This document shows, piece after piece, positions 8,881 through 16,694 of a stretch of 64,000 nt of DNA. How positions within the stretch are numbered: the stretch's first letter is position 1; every line of letters begins with the position of its first letter. The stretch is from NCBI RefSeq assembly GCF_003073135.1, contig NZ_PGDQ01000021.1, positions 17,859 through 81,858 of the forward strand, in the 5' to 3' direction. The position numbers and the translations under genes are program-made. Source of the stretch: Euzebya rosea. Its GTDB lineage: Bacteria; Actinomycetota; Nitriliruptoria; Euzebyales; Euzebyaceae. Under the pieces are notes generated by a model, which was given only the letters and a program-made list of their open reading frames with translations, was not told the origin of the DNA and made no database searches.

Positions 8881-9902
8881 CCTCGTGCCTCCTCCATGCC
8901 GTGGAACTCCGACTTGGGAGATCGTCCCATGAGGGCCACGGCCATGTCCTGCGGGTCGAGCCCATCGTGGAGGACACGGACGACGTGCTCCACGATCGGC
9001 ATCTCGACATCGTGGTCCCGCGCGATGCGTGCGATCGCGGGGGACGACTTCACTCCTTCTGCCACCATGTTCATCTCGTCGATGATCGTCGCGAGGGGCC
9101 GTCCCCGGCCCAGCTGCTCGCCGACGTGGCGGTTGCGCGACTGGGTGCTGGTGCACGTGGCGACCAGGTCGCCCATGCCGGCCAGCCCGGCGAAGGTCAT
9201 GGCCCGTCCGCCGAGCGCGAGGCCCAGGCGGGTCATCTCCGCCAGGCCGCGGGTCAGCAGCATCGCCTTGGTGTTCTCGCCGTAGCCCATCCCGTCGGCC
9301 ATGCCGGCGGCGAGGGCGATGGCGTTCTTGACGGCACCGCCCACCTCCACGCCGGTGCGGTCGGGGTTGGTGTAGACCCGGAACCACGGGGTGTGGCAGA
9401 TCGCCTGCACCCGGGCGCAGATCGCCTCGTCGGGCCCGGCCACGACCGTCCCGGACGGGAAGCGCTGGGCGCACTCGCGGGCCAGGTTCGGCCCGCTGGC
9501 GACGACCGCGCGCTCGTCGGGCAGGTCCCAGGCGTCGCGGATGACCTCGCTGGCCCAGCGGCCCGTGTCCAGCGCGATGCCCTTGACCAGGCTGACCGCC
9601 ACGGCGTCGCGCGGGACCAGGGCACGCCATGCGGCCAGGGAGTCGACGAGGGCGTGGGAGGGGACGGCGAGGACCACGATGTCGGCACCCGCCAGCGCCT
9701 CCTCCGGGTCGGGGGTGGCCCGCAACGCCTCGTTCAGCCCGATGTCGGGCAGGTACTCGGGGTTGCCGAGGCCCGCGTTGATCGTGTCGGCCACCTCGGG
9801 CCGGCGGGCCCACAGCCGCACCTCGGCGCCGGTGTCGGCGCAGATCGACCCGAAGGCGGTTCCCCAGGACCCCGCGCCCATGACCGCAACGGCGGTGGTC
9901 AC
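8877..9902 (-). CDS. gpsA: NAD(P)-dependent glycerol-3-phosphate dehydrogenase
   Basis: Reduces dihydroxyacetone phosphate to sn-glycerol-3-phosphate for phospholipid synthesis. The 341-residue protein opens with the Rossmann motif VAVMGAGSWGTAFG at residues 5-18 and contains the catalytic-lysine region EVGGAVKNAIALAAGMADG near 190-208, then NTKAMLLTRGLAEMTRLG. The GTG at 9902 is supported by a GAGGAGG ribosome-binding site about 8 bases upstream and gives the standard N-terminus; the frame is open further upstream without family similarity. Confidence 0.95.
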   Translation of the reverse strand: MTTAVAVMGAGSWGTAFGSICADTGAEVRLWARRPEVADTINAGLGNPEYLPDIGLNEALRATPDPEEALAGADIVVLAVPSHALVDSLAAWRALVPRDAVAVSLVKGIALDTGRWASEVIRDAWDLPDERAVVASGPNLARECAQRFPSGTVVAGPDEAICARVQAICHTPWFRVYTNPDRTGVEVGGAVKNAIALAAGMADGMGYGENTKAMLLTRGLAEMTRLGLALGGRAMTFAGLAGMGDLVATCTSTQSRNRHVGEQLGRGRPLATIIDEMNMVAEGVKSSPAIARIARDHDVEMPIVEHVVRVLHDGLDPQDMAVALMGRSPKSEFHGMEEARG

Positions 9903-10054
9903 GGCTGGCCTCCTCGGGGTCGACTGGCAGAACGCGGGTGCGTCGTCGGCGGGTCGCCGCCGGGTCCGCAGTCTACGGGCGAGGCCGACCTCGACGGCAG
10001 CACCCACGCTGGCCCGACCGGCCGACCCGTCGCGCCGGACCGTGTCGCCGACCC

Positions 10055-10094
10055 GACAATGTGGAGCGACAGTCCACTTCTCCTGTCCATTGTC
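10055..10094. promoter_or_regulatory. Nested inverted repeats upstream of the beta-helix surface protein
   Basis: In the 261-bp gap between divergent gpsA and the 10164 gene, GACAATG (10055-10061) is mirrored by CATTGTC (10088-10094). Nested inside is GTGGA/TCCAC, and outside it CCCGAC/GTCGGG. The AT content is higher than in neighbouring DNA. This is a plausible operator or promoter region; the bound protein is unknown. Confidence 0.3.
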
Positions 10095-10163
10095 CCACCG
10101 TCGGGTTACCCTGCCGACGGTCGGCCCGGGAGGGGTCGTCGCGGTCACCCGAAAGGTCTCTTC

Positions 10164-13100
10164 GTGCACAGACGTCTTCTGCTGCTAGCCCTCGTTCCCT
10201 GCCTGCTGGCGTCGCTGCTGGTCGCTGCCCCCGTGGCGGCGCACCCCGAACGGCCGGCGGAGTTCCCCGCCGGGGCGCTGGGCACACCGGCGTACCGCTT
10301 CGACGGGGACACCCACGTGGTGTGCAAGCCCGACACCGAGGCGCGCCTGCAGGTGCTGCCGGATGCGCTGCGCACCCGCAACGAGGCGCTGCTGGAGGAC
10401 TGTGCGTTCGAGCACATCAACGAGGCGATCGCCGAGGTCGAGGCCAACGGCGAGCAGGGCAGCCGCATCCTGGTGATGCCCGGCGTGTACCGCGAGGAGC
10501 CCTACGTGGGCGCCGTCGACCCGGCGTGCCTCGAGATCGAGCCCCCCGCCGACGACGAGGGCGGCGGCATCATGGACATCGGCGCCATCCCCCTGCCGCC
10601 GATGCAGCAGCACGAGCTGTACCAGCAGGAGGACCCCACCGAGGACGAGGGCAACAACAACCCCGGCGCGCTGGTGCTGTCCTACGAGCAGCAGCGGGAG
10701 TGCCCGTTCCTGCAGAACCTCATCCCGATCCTCGGCGACACCGACGGTGACTCGGTCTGCGACAACGCGCTGTGCAACCTGCAGATCGAGGGCACCGGCG
10801 CCTCACCGCTTGACACCGTGATCGACGGCGACTACTCCCAGCTCAACGGCATCCGCGCCGACCGGGCCGACGGGCTGTACCTGCGGAACTTCACCGTCCA
10901 GCGGTTCGAGTTCAACGCCGTGTACATCATCGAGTCCGACGGGTTCGTCTTCGAGGAGATGATCACCCGCTGGAACGACGAGTACGGGTTCCTGTCCTTC
11001 GCCGTGGACCACGGGCTGTACCAGAACTGCGAGGGGTACGGCAACGGCGACTCCGCCATCTACCCGGGGTCGGCGACCGACCTCAACCAGGACGCGGGCC
11101 TCTTCGACGACAACGAGGGCCTGCGCTTCGGCACCGAGATCCGCGGCTGCCGTGGCCACCACAACACCCTCGGCTACTCCGGCACCGCCGGCAACTCCGT
11201 GCACACCCACCACAACGAGTTCGACCGCAACCTCGTCGGCGCGGCGACCGACTCGTTGTTCCCCGACCACCCCGGCCTGCCGCAGGACCACGCCTACTTC
11301 CACGACAACCTGTTCCACTCCAACAACACCGGCTACTACGAGCGTGACCTGCTGGCCGGCAAGTGCACCGGTCCGTTCAGCGAGCGCGACTACGACGAGG
11401 GGATCGTCTGCCCGGTGGTGCCCCTTCCCGTCGGGACCGGCCTGGTGCTGGCCGGCGGCAACTACAACCTCTTCGAGAACAACCGCGTCTACGACAACTG
11501 GCGCCAGGGCACCTTCCAGTTCTTCGTGCCGGCGACCCTTCGTGGCGAGGACGCCCCCGACAAGCAGTTCGACACCTCCAACTTCAACACCTGGCGCGGG
11601 TCGACCTACGGCGTGAACATCAACGGCCTGGCCCAGCCCAACGGCACCGACATGGTGTGGGACGGCGAGGGCGAGGGGAACTGCTGGACCGACAACGTCG
11701 GCATCGACGGTGGGGCCCCCACCACCGCTGTCGGCGACGGGTCGGGTGTGTTCCAGGTCCCGGGCATCCCGCTGCCCGGATGTGACCCCCGTCCGCCGTT
11801 CACGCCCGGACCGGGCATCGTCACGGCCGCGCAGTGCGCCTCCTACTCCCGTGGCAGCGAGCCCAACCCGCCCGGCTGCAACTGGTTCTCCACCCCGGAG
11901 CCGCCGGCGGACCGCACCCCGGAGGGGCCGACGGTCGACCGCCTGGCCGGTGCCGAGCGCATCGAGACCAACCTGATGACCTCCCGTGAGGCCTTCCCGG
12001 GTCAGTCCGCCAACGTCGTGCTGGCGACGGCCGACAACTTCGCCGACGCCCTTGCCGGTGCCCCGCTGGCGGCGCACCTCGAGGCCCCCCTGCTGATCAC
12101 CCCGACCGGCGGCCTCGACGACCGCGTCGCCGAGGAGATCACCCGCTTGGGTGCCCAGCGTGTCTGGCTGCTCGGTGAGACGGCCGCCCTGTCCGACACC
12201 GTGGTCGCCGACCTCGAGGCGCTGGGGATCCGCGAGATCACCCGCGTCGGCGGCGCGAACCGCTTCGAGACGGCCACCCTGATCGCCGGGATGATCGGCT
12301 CCGGCAACGCCTTCCTCGTGGAGGGTGGCGACTTCGCCTCCGCGCTGTCGGCCTCCGCCGTCGGTGCGCTCGTCGGACGGCCCGTGCTGCTGACGTCGGC
12401 CGACACCATCTCCCCCGAGCTCGAGACCTTCCTCGAGGGCGGCCTGATGGTCGACATCCGCCTGGTCGGGTCGGCCGTGTCCGACGCGGTCATGGCGCAG
12501 CTGCCGGTCGTGCAGCCCCGCATCGTCGACATCGAACGGACCGCAGGGGCCGACGCGGTGGAGACGTCCGCGATGATGGCCGAGCTCGGCGTGCAGATCG
12601 GCCAGGACGACACGGAGCTGTGGATCGCCACGGTCGACAACTGGCCGGACGCGCTCGGCGCAGCCGCGGCTGCCGCCGTCGACGAGGGCGTCCTGCTGCA
12701 GGTGCCGGCCTCGCTGGACGGCGAGTCGCCGGTGCTCGACTACATCACCGAGAAGAACTCGATCCTCGAGCACATCCGCATCGCCGGTGGGACCGCCGCC
12801 GTCAGCCAGGAGGTGGAGGACACCATCCTCACCGCCACCGGCGGCGTCACCGGCGACGTCCGCGGAGACCGGTCGCACGGGACCTTCGTGTCCACCGGAT
12901 CCTTCGCCCCGCTCCCCGACGTCGACCAGGCCTACGCCGGCGTCACCGGCACCGCCACGATGGTCCGGACCATCCACGGCACCACCGAGGTCGAGGTCCT
13001 GGTCGAGGGCATGCCGGCCAACACCTTCGCGCCGGTCCACCTTCACGTGGACTCGTGCGACGTGGCCGGCGGTGACCACTTCCAGTTCGTGCCCGGTGGA

Positions 13101-13448
13101 TCGATGATGCCGCCCAACGAGATCCACCCGCGCTTCACCTCCGACGCGGTCGGCGTGGGTCGCGGCACCGACACGGCGTTCGCCATCGCCGGCAACGACG
13201 CCCGCTCGGTGGTCATCCACGACCCCGACGGCAACAAGGTCGCCTGCGCGGAGTTCGACGGACCCGAGATCCCCGACGGTGCGGCGACCACCCCGGCGCT
13301 GGCCTCGTTCATGGCACCGGAGCTCGCGATGGGCGACGACGACGGCGGCATGCCGGCGTGGCTGTGGTACGCGGTGGCCGGCTGGATCATGGTCAGCCTG
13401 CTGCTGGGCTGGGTCCCGCGTCGGGCCCGTGCCCGTCGGGCTGGCTGA
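10164..13448 (+). CDS. Exported beta-helix / CWB2 / SodC-like surface protein with C-terminal membrane anchor
   Basis: A 1,094-residue exported protein. Domains in order: Sec signal peptide (about 1-28, ending VAAPVAAHPE); a right-handed parallel beta-helix region (about 45-560) with NosD/pectate-lyase-like Asn- and His-rich turns (YLRNFTVQRFEFNAVYI, HNTLGYSG, YNLFENNRVYDNW); three cell-wall-binding type 2 repeats (about 590-892; VDRLAGAERIETN, ITRVGGANRFETATLIAGM, IERTAGADAVETSAMM); a domain of about 925-1035 resembling Cu/Zn superoxide dismutase or CHRD folds (HLHVDSC, GGDHFQFVPGG, ARSVVIHDPDGNKVACAEF); and a membrane helix at 1065-1083 followed by RRARARR. The GTG start has GAAAGG 7 bases upstream. 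It probably binds or processes a polysaccharide at the wall; the substrate is unknown. Confidence 0.85.
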   Translation: MHRRLLLLALVPCLLASLLVAAPVAAHPERPAEFPAGALGTPAYRFDGDTHVVCKPDTEARLQVLPDALRTRNEALLEDCAFEHINEAIAEVEANGEQGSRILVMPGVYREEPYVGAVDPACLEIEPPADDEGGGIMDIGAIPLPPMQQHELYQQEDPTEDEGNNNPGALVLSYEQQRECPFLQNLIPILGDTDGDSVCDNALCNLQIEGTGASPLDTVIDGDYSQLNGIRADRADGLYLRNFTVQRFEFNAVYIIESDGFVFEEMITRWNDEYGFLSFAVDHGLYQNCEGYGNGDSAIYPGSATDLNQDAGLFDDNEGLRFGTEIRGCRGHHNTLGYSGTAGNSVHTHHNEFDRNLVGAATDSLFPDHPGLPQDHAYFHDNLFHSNNTGYYERDLLAGKCTGPFSERDYDEGIVCPVVPLPVGTGLVLAGGNYNLFENNRVYDNWRQGTFQFFVPATLRGEDAPDKQFDTSNFNTWRGSTYGVNINGLAQPNGTDMVWDGEGEGNCWTDNVGIDGGAPTTAVGDGSGVFQVPGIPLPGCDPRPPFTPGPGIVTAAQCASYSRGSEPNPPGCNWFSTPEPPADRTPEGPTVDRLAGAERIETNLMTSREAFPGQSANVVLATADNFADALAGAPLAAHLEAPLLITPTGGLDDRVAEEITRLGAQRVWLLGETAALSDTVVADLEALGIREITRVGGANRFETATLIAGMIGSGNAFLVEGGDFASALSASAVGALVGRPVLLTSADTISPELETFLEGGLMVDIRLVGSAVSDAVMAQLPVVQPRIVDIERTAGADAVETSAMMAELGVQIGQDDTELWIATVDNWPDALGAAAAAAVDEGVLLQVPASLDGESPVLDYITEKNSILEHIRIAGGTAAVSQEVEDTILTATGGVTGDVRGDRSHGTFVSTGSFAPLPDVDQAYAGVTGTATMVRTIHGTTEVEVLVEGMPANTFAPVHLHVDSCDVAGGDHFQFVPGGSMMPPNEIHPRFTSDAVGVGRGTDTAFAIAGNDARSVVIHDPDGNKVACAEFDGPEIPDGAATTPALASFMAPELAMGDDDGGMPAWLWYAVAGWIMVSLLLGWVPRRARARRAG

Positions 13449-13466
13449 CGCCAGCACGAGGATGCG

Positions 13467-13493
13467 TTGACACGACCGGGAGCGACGTAGGCT
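13467..13493 (+). promoter_or_regulatory. Leaderless promoter of the cofC-like gene
   Basis: A consensus -35 TTGACA at 13467-13472 and a -10 TAGGCT at 13488-13493 are separated by 15 bases, and the -10 ends 7 bases before the GTG at 13501. The spacer contains the left arm of the hairpin at 13473-13501. Confidence 0.5.
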
Positions 13494-13501
13494 CCCGGTC
13501 G
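13473..13501 (+). terminator. Terminator hairpin of the 10164 gene, inside the cofC promoter
   Basis: Perfect 11-bp inverted repeat CGACCGGGAGC / GCTCCCGGTCG with a 7-base loop, 24 bases after the stop at 13448. Its right arm ends on the first base of the next gene's GTG, so terminator and promoter share the same DNA. Confidence 0.5.
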
Positions 13502-14196
13502 TGGTTTGTCCGGACCGAGTCGCTGGCGATCGCCCCCCTCCGGCGGTCGTGGCGGTCGTGCCGCTGAAGGCCATCGGCTCGTCCAAGACGCGGATGGCGC
13601 CGGCGTTGTCCCCCGACGACCGGGCGCTGCTGCTGCGCCGCACGTTCGACCGGGTCGTTGCGGCCGCCAGGCGATGTGTGGCCGTGACCGAGGTGCTGGT
13701 CGTCGTCGGTGACGACCGTGGGGCTGCCTGGGCGATGATGTCCGGCGCGTCGGTGGTCCGGGAGACCCCCGGGCCCGGCGGGCTCAACGCCGCGCTGGCC
13801 GAGGCGGACGCCTCGCTGGCCGACACTGCGACGCTGGTGATCCCCGCCGACCTGCCCCTGGTGACCGCCGAGGACCTCGACGCCATGGTCGACGCGCTCC
13901 CGGGTGTCCCCGGAGTGGTCGTGTGCCCGACGGCGGACGGTGGCACCGGTGGCCTGTTGCGTGCGCCGGGAGGGGTCGTGCCGCCGTGCTACGGGCCCGG
14001 GTCAGCCGACGCCCACGTCGACGCTGCCCGGCGGGTGGGCGTGCCCGTGCGTCGCCTCCTCCTCCCCGGGCTGGCCCTGGACCTGGACCGGCCGAGCGAC
14101 ATCGCCCTCGCCGGCGGGTGGCGGGCAGTGACGGCGGGCGGCCGCGGGTCCGTCGACTCGGAGACCGGGCCGGTCGAGCGGTACCCTCACCGCTGA
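13501..14196 (+). CDS. cofC: CofC/FbiD-like nucleotidyltransferase (F420 precursor guanylyltransferase)
   Basis: Probable 2-phospho-L-lactate/phosphoenolpyruvate guanylyltransferase of coenzyme F420 synthesis. The 231-residue protein has the small nucleotidyltransferase core: VVPLKAIGSSKTRMAPALS at residues 19-37, GGLNAALAEA near 97, the metal-binding VIPADLPLVTAEDL near 113, CPTADGGTGGLL near 141, and FGPGS-like CYGPGSADAH near 163. The C-terminal 30 residues are low-complexity. The start at GTG 13501 is supported by a leaderless promoter; GTG 13549 (VAVVPLKA) is an alternative giving the usual family N-terminus. No other F420 gene is present in the window, so the pathway assignment rests on the protein alone. 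Confidence 0.7.
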   Translation: MVCPDRVAGDRPPPAVVAVVPLKAIGSSKTRMAPALSPDDRALLLRRTFDRVVAAARRCVAVTEVLVVVGDDRGAAWAMMSGASVVRETPGPGGLNAALAEADASLADTATLVIPADLPLVTAEDLDAMVDALPGVPGVVVCPTADGGTGGLLRAPGGVVPPCYGPGSADAHVDAARRVGVPVRRLLLPGLALDLDRPSDIALAGGWRAVTAGGRGSVDSETGPVERYPHR

Positions 14197-14240
14197 CCCG
14201 AAACGGGCCGACGTCCGGCCCAACGACTCAAGGAGATGCG

Positions 14241-14447
14241 ATGCCGCAGGGCACGATCAAATCGTTCGACCACGGCACCCGGTCGGGCAGCCTGGTCCTG
14301 GACGACATGACCGAGTTCACCTACGACACCGCCACCTTCCAGGCCTCCGCGCTCGCCGAGCTGCGGATCGGCCAGCGCGTGCGCTTCGACCTGGAGGGCA
14401 GCGACGACGATCGGCGCGTCACCAACCTCCAGCTCGTCTCGCTGTAG
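14241..14447 (+). CDS. Cold-shock-like OB-fold small protein
   Basis: A 68-residue protein beginning MPQGTIKSFDHGTRSGSLVLDD, laid out like a cold-shock domain: five short strands and a closing RIGQRVRFDLEGSDDDRRVTNL. However, the RNA-binding motifs are not conserved: the KGFGFI stretch is replaced by RSGSLVL and the VFVH stretch by TEFTYD, so most surface aromatics that stack on RNA are missing. It may be a divergent or ligand-shifted member. An excellent AAGGAG ribosome-binding site lies 5 bases before the ATG. Confidence 0.7.
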   Translation: MPQGTIKSFDHGTRSGSLVLDDMTEFTYDTATFQASALAELRIGQRVRFDLEGSDDDRRVTNLQLVSL

Positions 14448-14451
14448 CGGG

Positions 14452-14721
14452 TCAGGCGGGGGGGCTCGCGGGGGTACGCGGCCCGACGGTGTCCTCCCAC
14501 TCCTGCCAGTAGCGCTCCATGCGGCCAGCGGCGGTCGCGACGTCGTGCTTGGAGGAGTTGGTGATGGCGATCAGCCGCTGCTGCCAGCGCTGCTTGTCCT
14601 CCACCGGGATGTCGGCCGGCCCGAGCGCGGCGAACGCCTGCTTGAGCTCCTCCGCGAGGTCGAGCGTGGGGTCGTTCGCGGCGGGGCTGCTGGTGGGGGC
14701 GGTGGGCTGCTGATCGGCCAT
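14452..14721 (-). CDS. Hypothetical small helical protein
   Basis: Unrecognised 89-residue protein. A disordered N-terminus rich in Pro, Thr and Ala is followed by two predicted helices (LDLAEELKQAFAALG and VEDKQRWQQRLIAITNSSK) and a third (VATAAGRMERYWQEWEDTV). Trp and Gln content and the helical-bundle pattern suggest a small cytoplasmic DNA- or protein-binding factor, but nothing in the sequence proves a role. The ATG at 14721 lies 7 bases after a TACGCT -10 that overlaps the divergent neighbour's -10. Confidence 0.6.
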   Translation of the reverse strand: MADQQPTAPTSSPAANDPTLDLAEELKQAFAALGPADIPVEDKQRWQQRLIAITNSSKHDVATAAGRMERYWQEWEDTVGPRTPASPPA

Positions 14722-14728
14722 GTCCACC

Positions 14729-14738
14729 AGCGTACGCT
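14729..14738. promoter_or_regulatory. Palindromic bidirectional -10 element serving two leaderless genes
   Basis: The perfect palindrome AGCGTACGCT contains TACGCT on both strands (plus 14733-14738, minus 14734-14729). Each copy ends exactly 7 bases before a start codon: ATG at 14721 on the minus strand and GTG at 14746 on the plus strand. The two genes therefore appear to share one symmetric -10. Confidence 0.55.
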
Positions 14739-14745
14739 TGAGCTC

Positions 14746-15108
14746 GTGAACGCACTCACGAGCTCTCGGACCGCCGCCGTCATCGCCGGGATCGCCGCCT
14801 TCGGCAACCTGCTGCTGGGGATCGCCCACACGGGGGTGACGGTGCCGTTGCTGTCCCGCATCGGCCCCCAGGGCGGCGCCGTTCCCCCGGCCGTCGTGGC
14901 CTTCGGCGTGGGCACCCTCGTCTTCGCGGTGCTGGCGTGGGGGCTGTGGCGCGGTGCGGCGTGGGCACGCTGGGTCGGACTGGCCGTCTGTGCCCTTGCC
15001 ATCCTCAGCGGGATCGGCCAGTTCCGCGGCGTCGTCAGCGCCGCCGGCATCGTCCTGGCCGTGGCCCTGGGCGCCCTCCTCCTCCGCCCGCCCACCCCGG
15101 CGGAGTAA
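14746..15108 (+). CDS. Small four-helix membrane protein
   Basis: Unrecognised 120-residue integral membrane protein with four hydrophobic segments (about residues 10-28, 46-68, 74-92 and 96-112) joined by short loops (RIGPQGGAVPP, GAAWARWVG). This layout resembles small DUF-type inner-membrane proteins of Actinobacteria. It is transcribed divergently from the 89-residue gene with only 24 bases between start codons, from a shared palindromic -10. The GTG start is supported by that element. Confidence 0.6.
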   Translation: MNALTSSRTAAVIAGIAAFGNLLLGIAHTGVTVPLLSRIGPQGGAVPPAVVAFGVGTLVFAVLAWGLWRGAAWARWVGLAVCALAILSGIGQFRGVVSAAGIVLAVALGALLLRPPTPAE

Positions 15109-15143
15109 CCCCTCCCGCGGCGCCGTGTGCGTCGGGTGGCGAC

Positions 15144-15265
15144 CGGCGCGATCGGGGCCTCCGTCGTCCATGGCCGACGACCGGCACGATCCGTCCGGCT
15201 GGTGGGCCTCCCGTTCGGCGCGATCGGGGCCTCCGTCGTCCATGGCCGACGACCGGCACGATCCG
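15144..15265. repeat. Tandem pair of 50-bp REP-like palindromic repeats
   Basis: Two identical 50-bp copies at 15144-15193 and 15216-15265, 72 bp apart start to start. Each begins CGGCGCGATCGGGGCC and ends GACCGGCACGATCCG, and folds into an imperfect hairpin (GATCG...CGATC outer arms, GTCGTC/GACGAC inner arms around CCATGG). They sit between convergent genes ending at 15108 and 15289. A diverged third copy is at 58462-58510. Confidence 0.6.
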
Positions 15266-15288
15266 CTCGACCACCCTGCGGCCCGTGG

Positions 15289-16221
15289 TCAGCCTCGAGG
15301 ACGGCGACCGGGAGGCCTCGGCGGCCCGTCCGGGCGTCGGGATGGCGGACCTGGATGGGGAGGAGGGGGCTCGGGCCACGTCGGGGGCCGCGAACCGGGC
15401 GGTGGTGGGCCGCCGCGCCACTGGACCGGCTCACCGCCGGTCGGCCACGTCCCCGGGACGCCGAAGCGCTCGGGGACCCAGTACCGCTCGGGCACGACGG
15501 CGCGAGCCACGAACGGGGAGCGCTCGAGCGCACCCTTGACCAGCTGGGCGTAGACGACGACGGGGATGACCAGGACAAGGAAGCTGGCGGTGTTCCACAG
15601 GGCGTGCACCAGCATCGCCAGCAGGACGAACCCGATCGCCGTGGTGACCGGGCGGCCCTCCAGCCGACGCCGCGACATCCCGTAGCCGGCGATGCCGCTG
15701 GCGGTGGCGTGCAGCACCGCCGATCCCATCCCCCGAAGGAACGCGGTCACCGCGAAGCACTCCAGCCCCGCGTCGCAGAAGTCGATCGGCGAGCCCAACG
15801 GCCCGACGCCCATCCACGCCTGGATCAGGTAGTCCGTCGTCTCGGCCGCCGCGAAGCCCAGCCCGACGGTGGTGCCGTAGATGATCCCGTCCATCGGCTC
15901 GTTGAAGGCCCTGCTGCGCCACGCCCCGAGCTTGGTGCCCCAGTACTTCAGCGTCTCCTCCGTCACCGGCGCGATGCCGATGGCCAGGACGGGCAGTAGG
16001 AGCAGCGCCCGCTCCCCCGACAGGTCCCCGCCGGCGATGACGAGCAGCGCCACCGCGTTGACGACCCCGGCCACGAACGCCACCGGCAGCGCACCGATGA
16101 GGAACAGCCTGATGATCAGCCCGATGGGCTCGGGATCGTGGCGGTCGCGGCTGTAGAAGAACCACAGCCACAGGAGGCAGGGCAGGACCGCCCCGGCCAG
16201 GGCGAGCAGGAACAGCGACAT
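15289..16221 (-). CDS. prsW: PrsW-family intramembrane metalloprotease
   Basis: A 310-residue polytopic membrane protein of the PrsW/CAAX-protease superfamily, whose best-known member performs site-1 cleavage of an anti-sigma factor. Catalytic motifs are present: PVTEETLKYWGTK near residue 80 (EExxK), GLGFAAAETTDYL near 117 and the metal-ligand histidines in SAVLHATASGIAGYG near 167 and AMLVHALWNTASF near 203. About eight hydrophobic segments are visible, and the C-terminal 70 residues are Pro/Arg/Gly-rich and disordered. Three sigma factors lie 26-32 kb away, but none is adjacent, so the target is unknown. The ATG at 16221 has no clear ribosome-binding site. Confidence 0.8.
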   Translation of the reverse strand: MSLFLLALAGAVLPCLLWLWFFYSRDRHDPEPIGLIIRLFLIGALPVAFVAGVVNAVALLVIAGGDLSGERALLLLPVLAIGIAPVTEETLKYWGTKLGAWRSRAFNEPMDGIIYGTTVGLGFAAAETTDYLIQAWMGVGPLGSPIDFCDAGLECFAVTAFLRGMGSAVLHATASGIAGYGMSRRRLEGRPVTTAIGFVLLAMLVHALWNTASFLVLVIPVVVYAQLVKGALERSPFVARAVVPERYWVPERFGVPGTWPTGGEPVQWRGGPPPPGSRPPTWPEPPPPHPGPPSRRPDGPPRPPGRRPRG

Positions 16222-16309
16222 GGTGGCGGCAAGCCTGCCACGAACAGGGCCGACCGGACCGTCCGGACAGGGCGCGCTCGTGATCCGAGGAACAAACCCG
16301 ACTCCCGAG

Positions 16310-16339
16310 TTGGACGACTCGGGGAGGCGCTGCTACTCT
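16310..16339 (+). promoter_or_regulatory. Promoter of the tRNA-Gln/tRNA-Glu unit
   Basis: -35 TTGGAC (16310-16315) and -10 TACTCT (16334-16339) with an 18-base spacer, 43 bases before the mature tRNA-Gln 5' end. Confidence 0.45.
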
Positions 16340-16382
16340 CTTGCATCCGCCGCCGCCCAAGTCAGGCAGGTGGCGGACCCTT

Positions 16383-16454
16383 TCCGGGGTGGTGTAATTG
16401 GCAACACAGCTGGTTCTGGTCCAGTCATTGAGGGTTCAAGTCCTTCCCCCGGAG
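16383..16454 (+). tRNA. tRNA-Gln (anticodon CTG)
   Basis: A 72-base cloverleaf: acceptor TCCGGGG/CCCCGGA, D-arm GTGTAATTGGCAACAC, anticodon stem GCTGG/CCAGT with loop TTCTGGT (anticodon CTG), T-arm GAGGG TTCAAGT CCTTC, discriminator G. CCA is not encoded. Confidence 0.93.
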
Positions 16455-16528
16455 CGAGGGTGAGCCACAACACTCACCCGGCACAAGCAGAGCAAGGAAC
16501 GGCAAGCACCGAACCGCGCTCGACATAT

Positions 16529-16602
16529 GGTCCCGTCGTCTAGCTGGCCTAGGACGCGGCCCTCTCAAGGCTGAAACGGGAGTTCGAATCTCCTCGGGAC
16601 TA
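16529..16602 (+). tRNA. tRNA-Glu (anticodon CTC)
   Basis: A 74-base cloverleaf: acceptor GGTCCCG/CGGGACT with a terminal G-T pair, D-arm GTCTAGCTGGCCTAGGAC, anticodon stem CGGCC/GGCTG with loop CTCTCAA (anticodon CTC), T-arm GGGAG TTCGAAT CTCCT, discriminator A. CCA is not encoded. It lies 74 bases after tRNA-Gln, likely in one transcript; gltX, encoding the cognate synthetase, lies 1.6 kb away. Confidence 0.93.
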
Positions 16603-16610
16603 CACAACAC

Positions 16611-16646
16611 GAACGGCCGCTCGACCCAGCTATCGAGCGGCCGTTC
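16611..16646 (+). terminator. Terminator of the tRNA unit
   Basis: Perfect 14-bp inverted repeat GAACGGCCGCTCGA / TCGAGCGGCCGTTC with an 8-base loop, starting 8 bases after tRNA-Glu. The T-run is weak. Confidence 0.75.
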
Positions 16647-16694
16647 TGCTGCCCGGACATCCGAGCAGTGACAGGGGGAGGGGTTGTGCGCGGG

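Noticed and set aside
10803..13946. 1,047-codon leftward open frame across the surface protein gene
   Set aside because: GC-driven antisense frame; the composition is low-complexity (Val-, Gly-, Asp- and His-rich) and no domain is recognisable, whereas the rightward frame has clear domains.
16611..16646. Attachment site or mobile element next to tRNA-Glu
   Set aside because: The hairpin is a simple terminator; no integrase, direct repeat of the tRNA 3' end, or foreign composition is seen.
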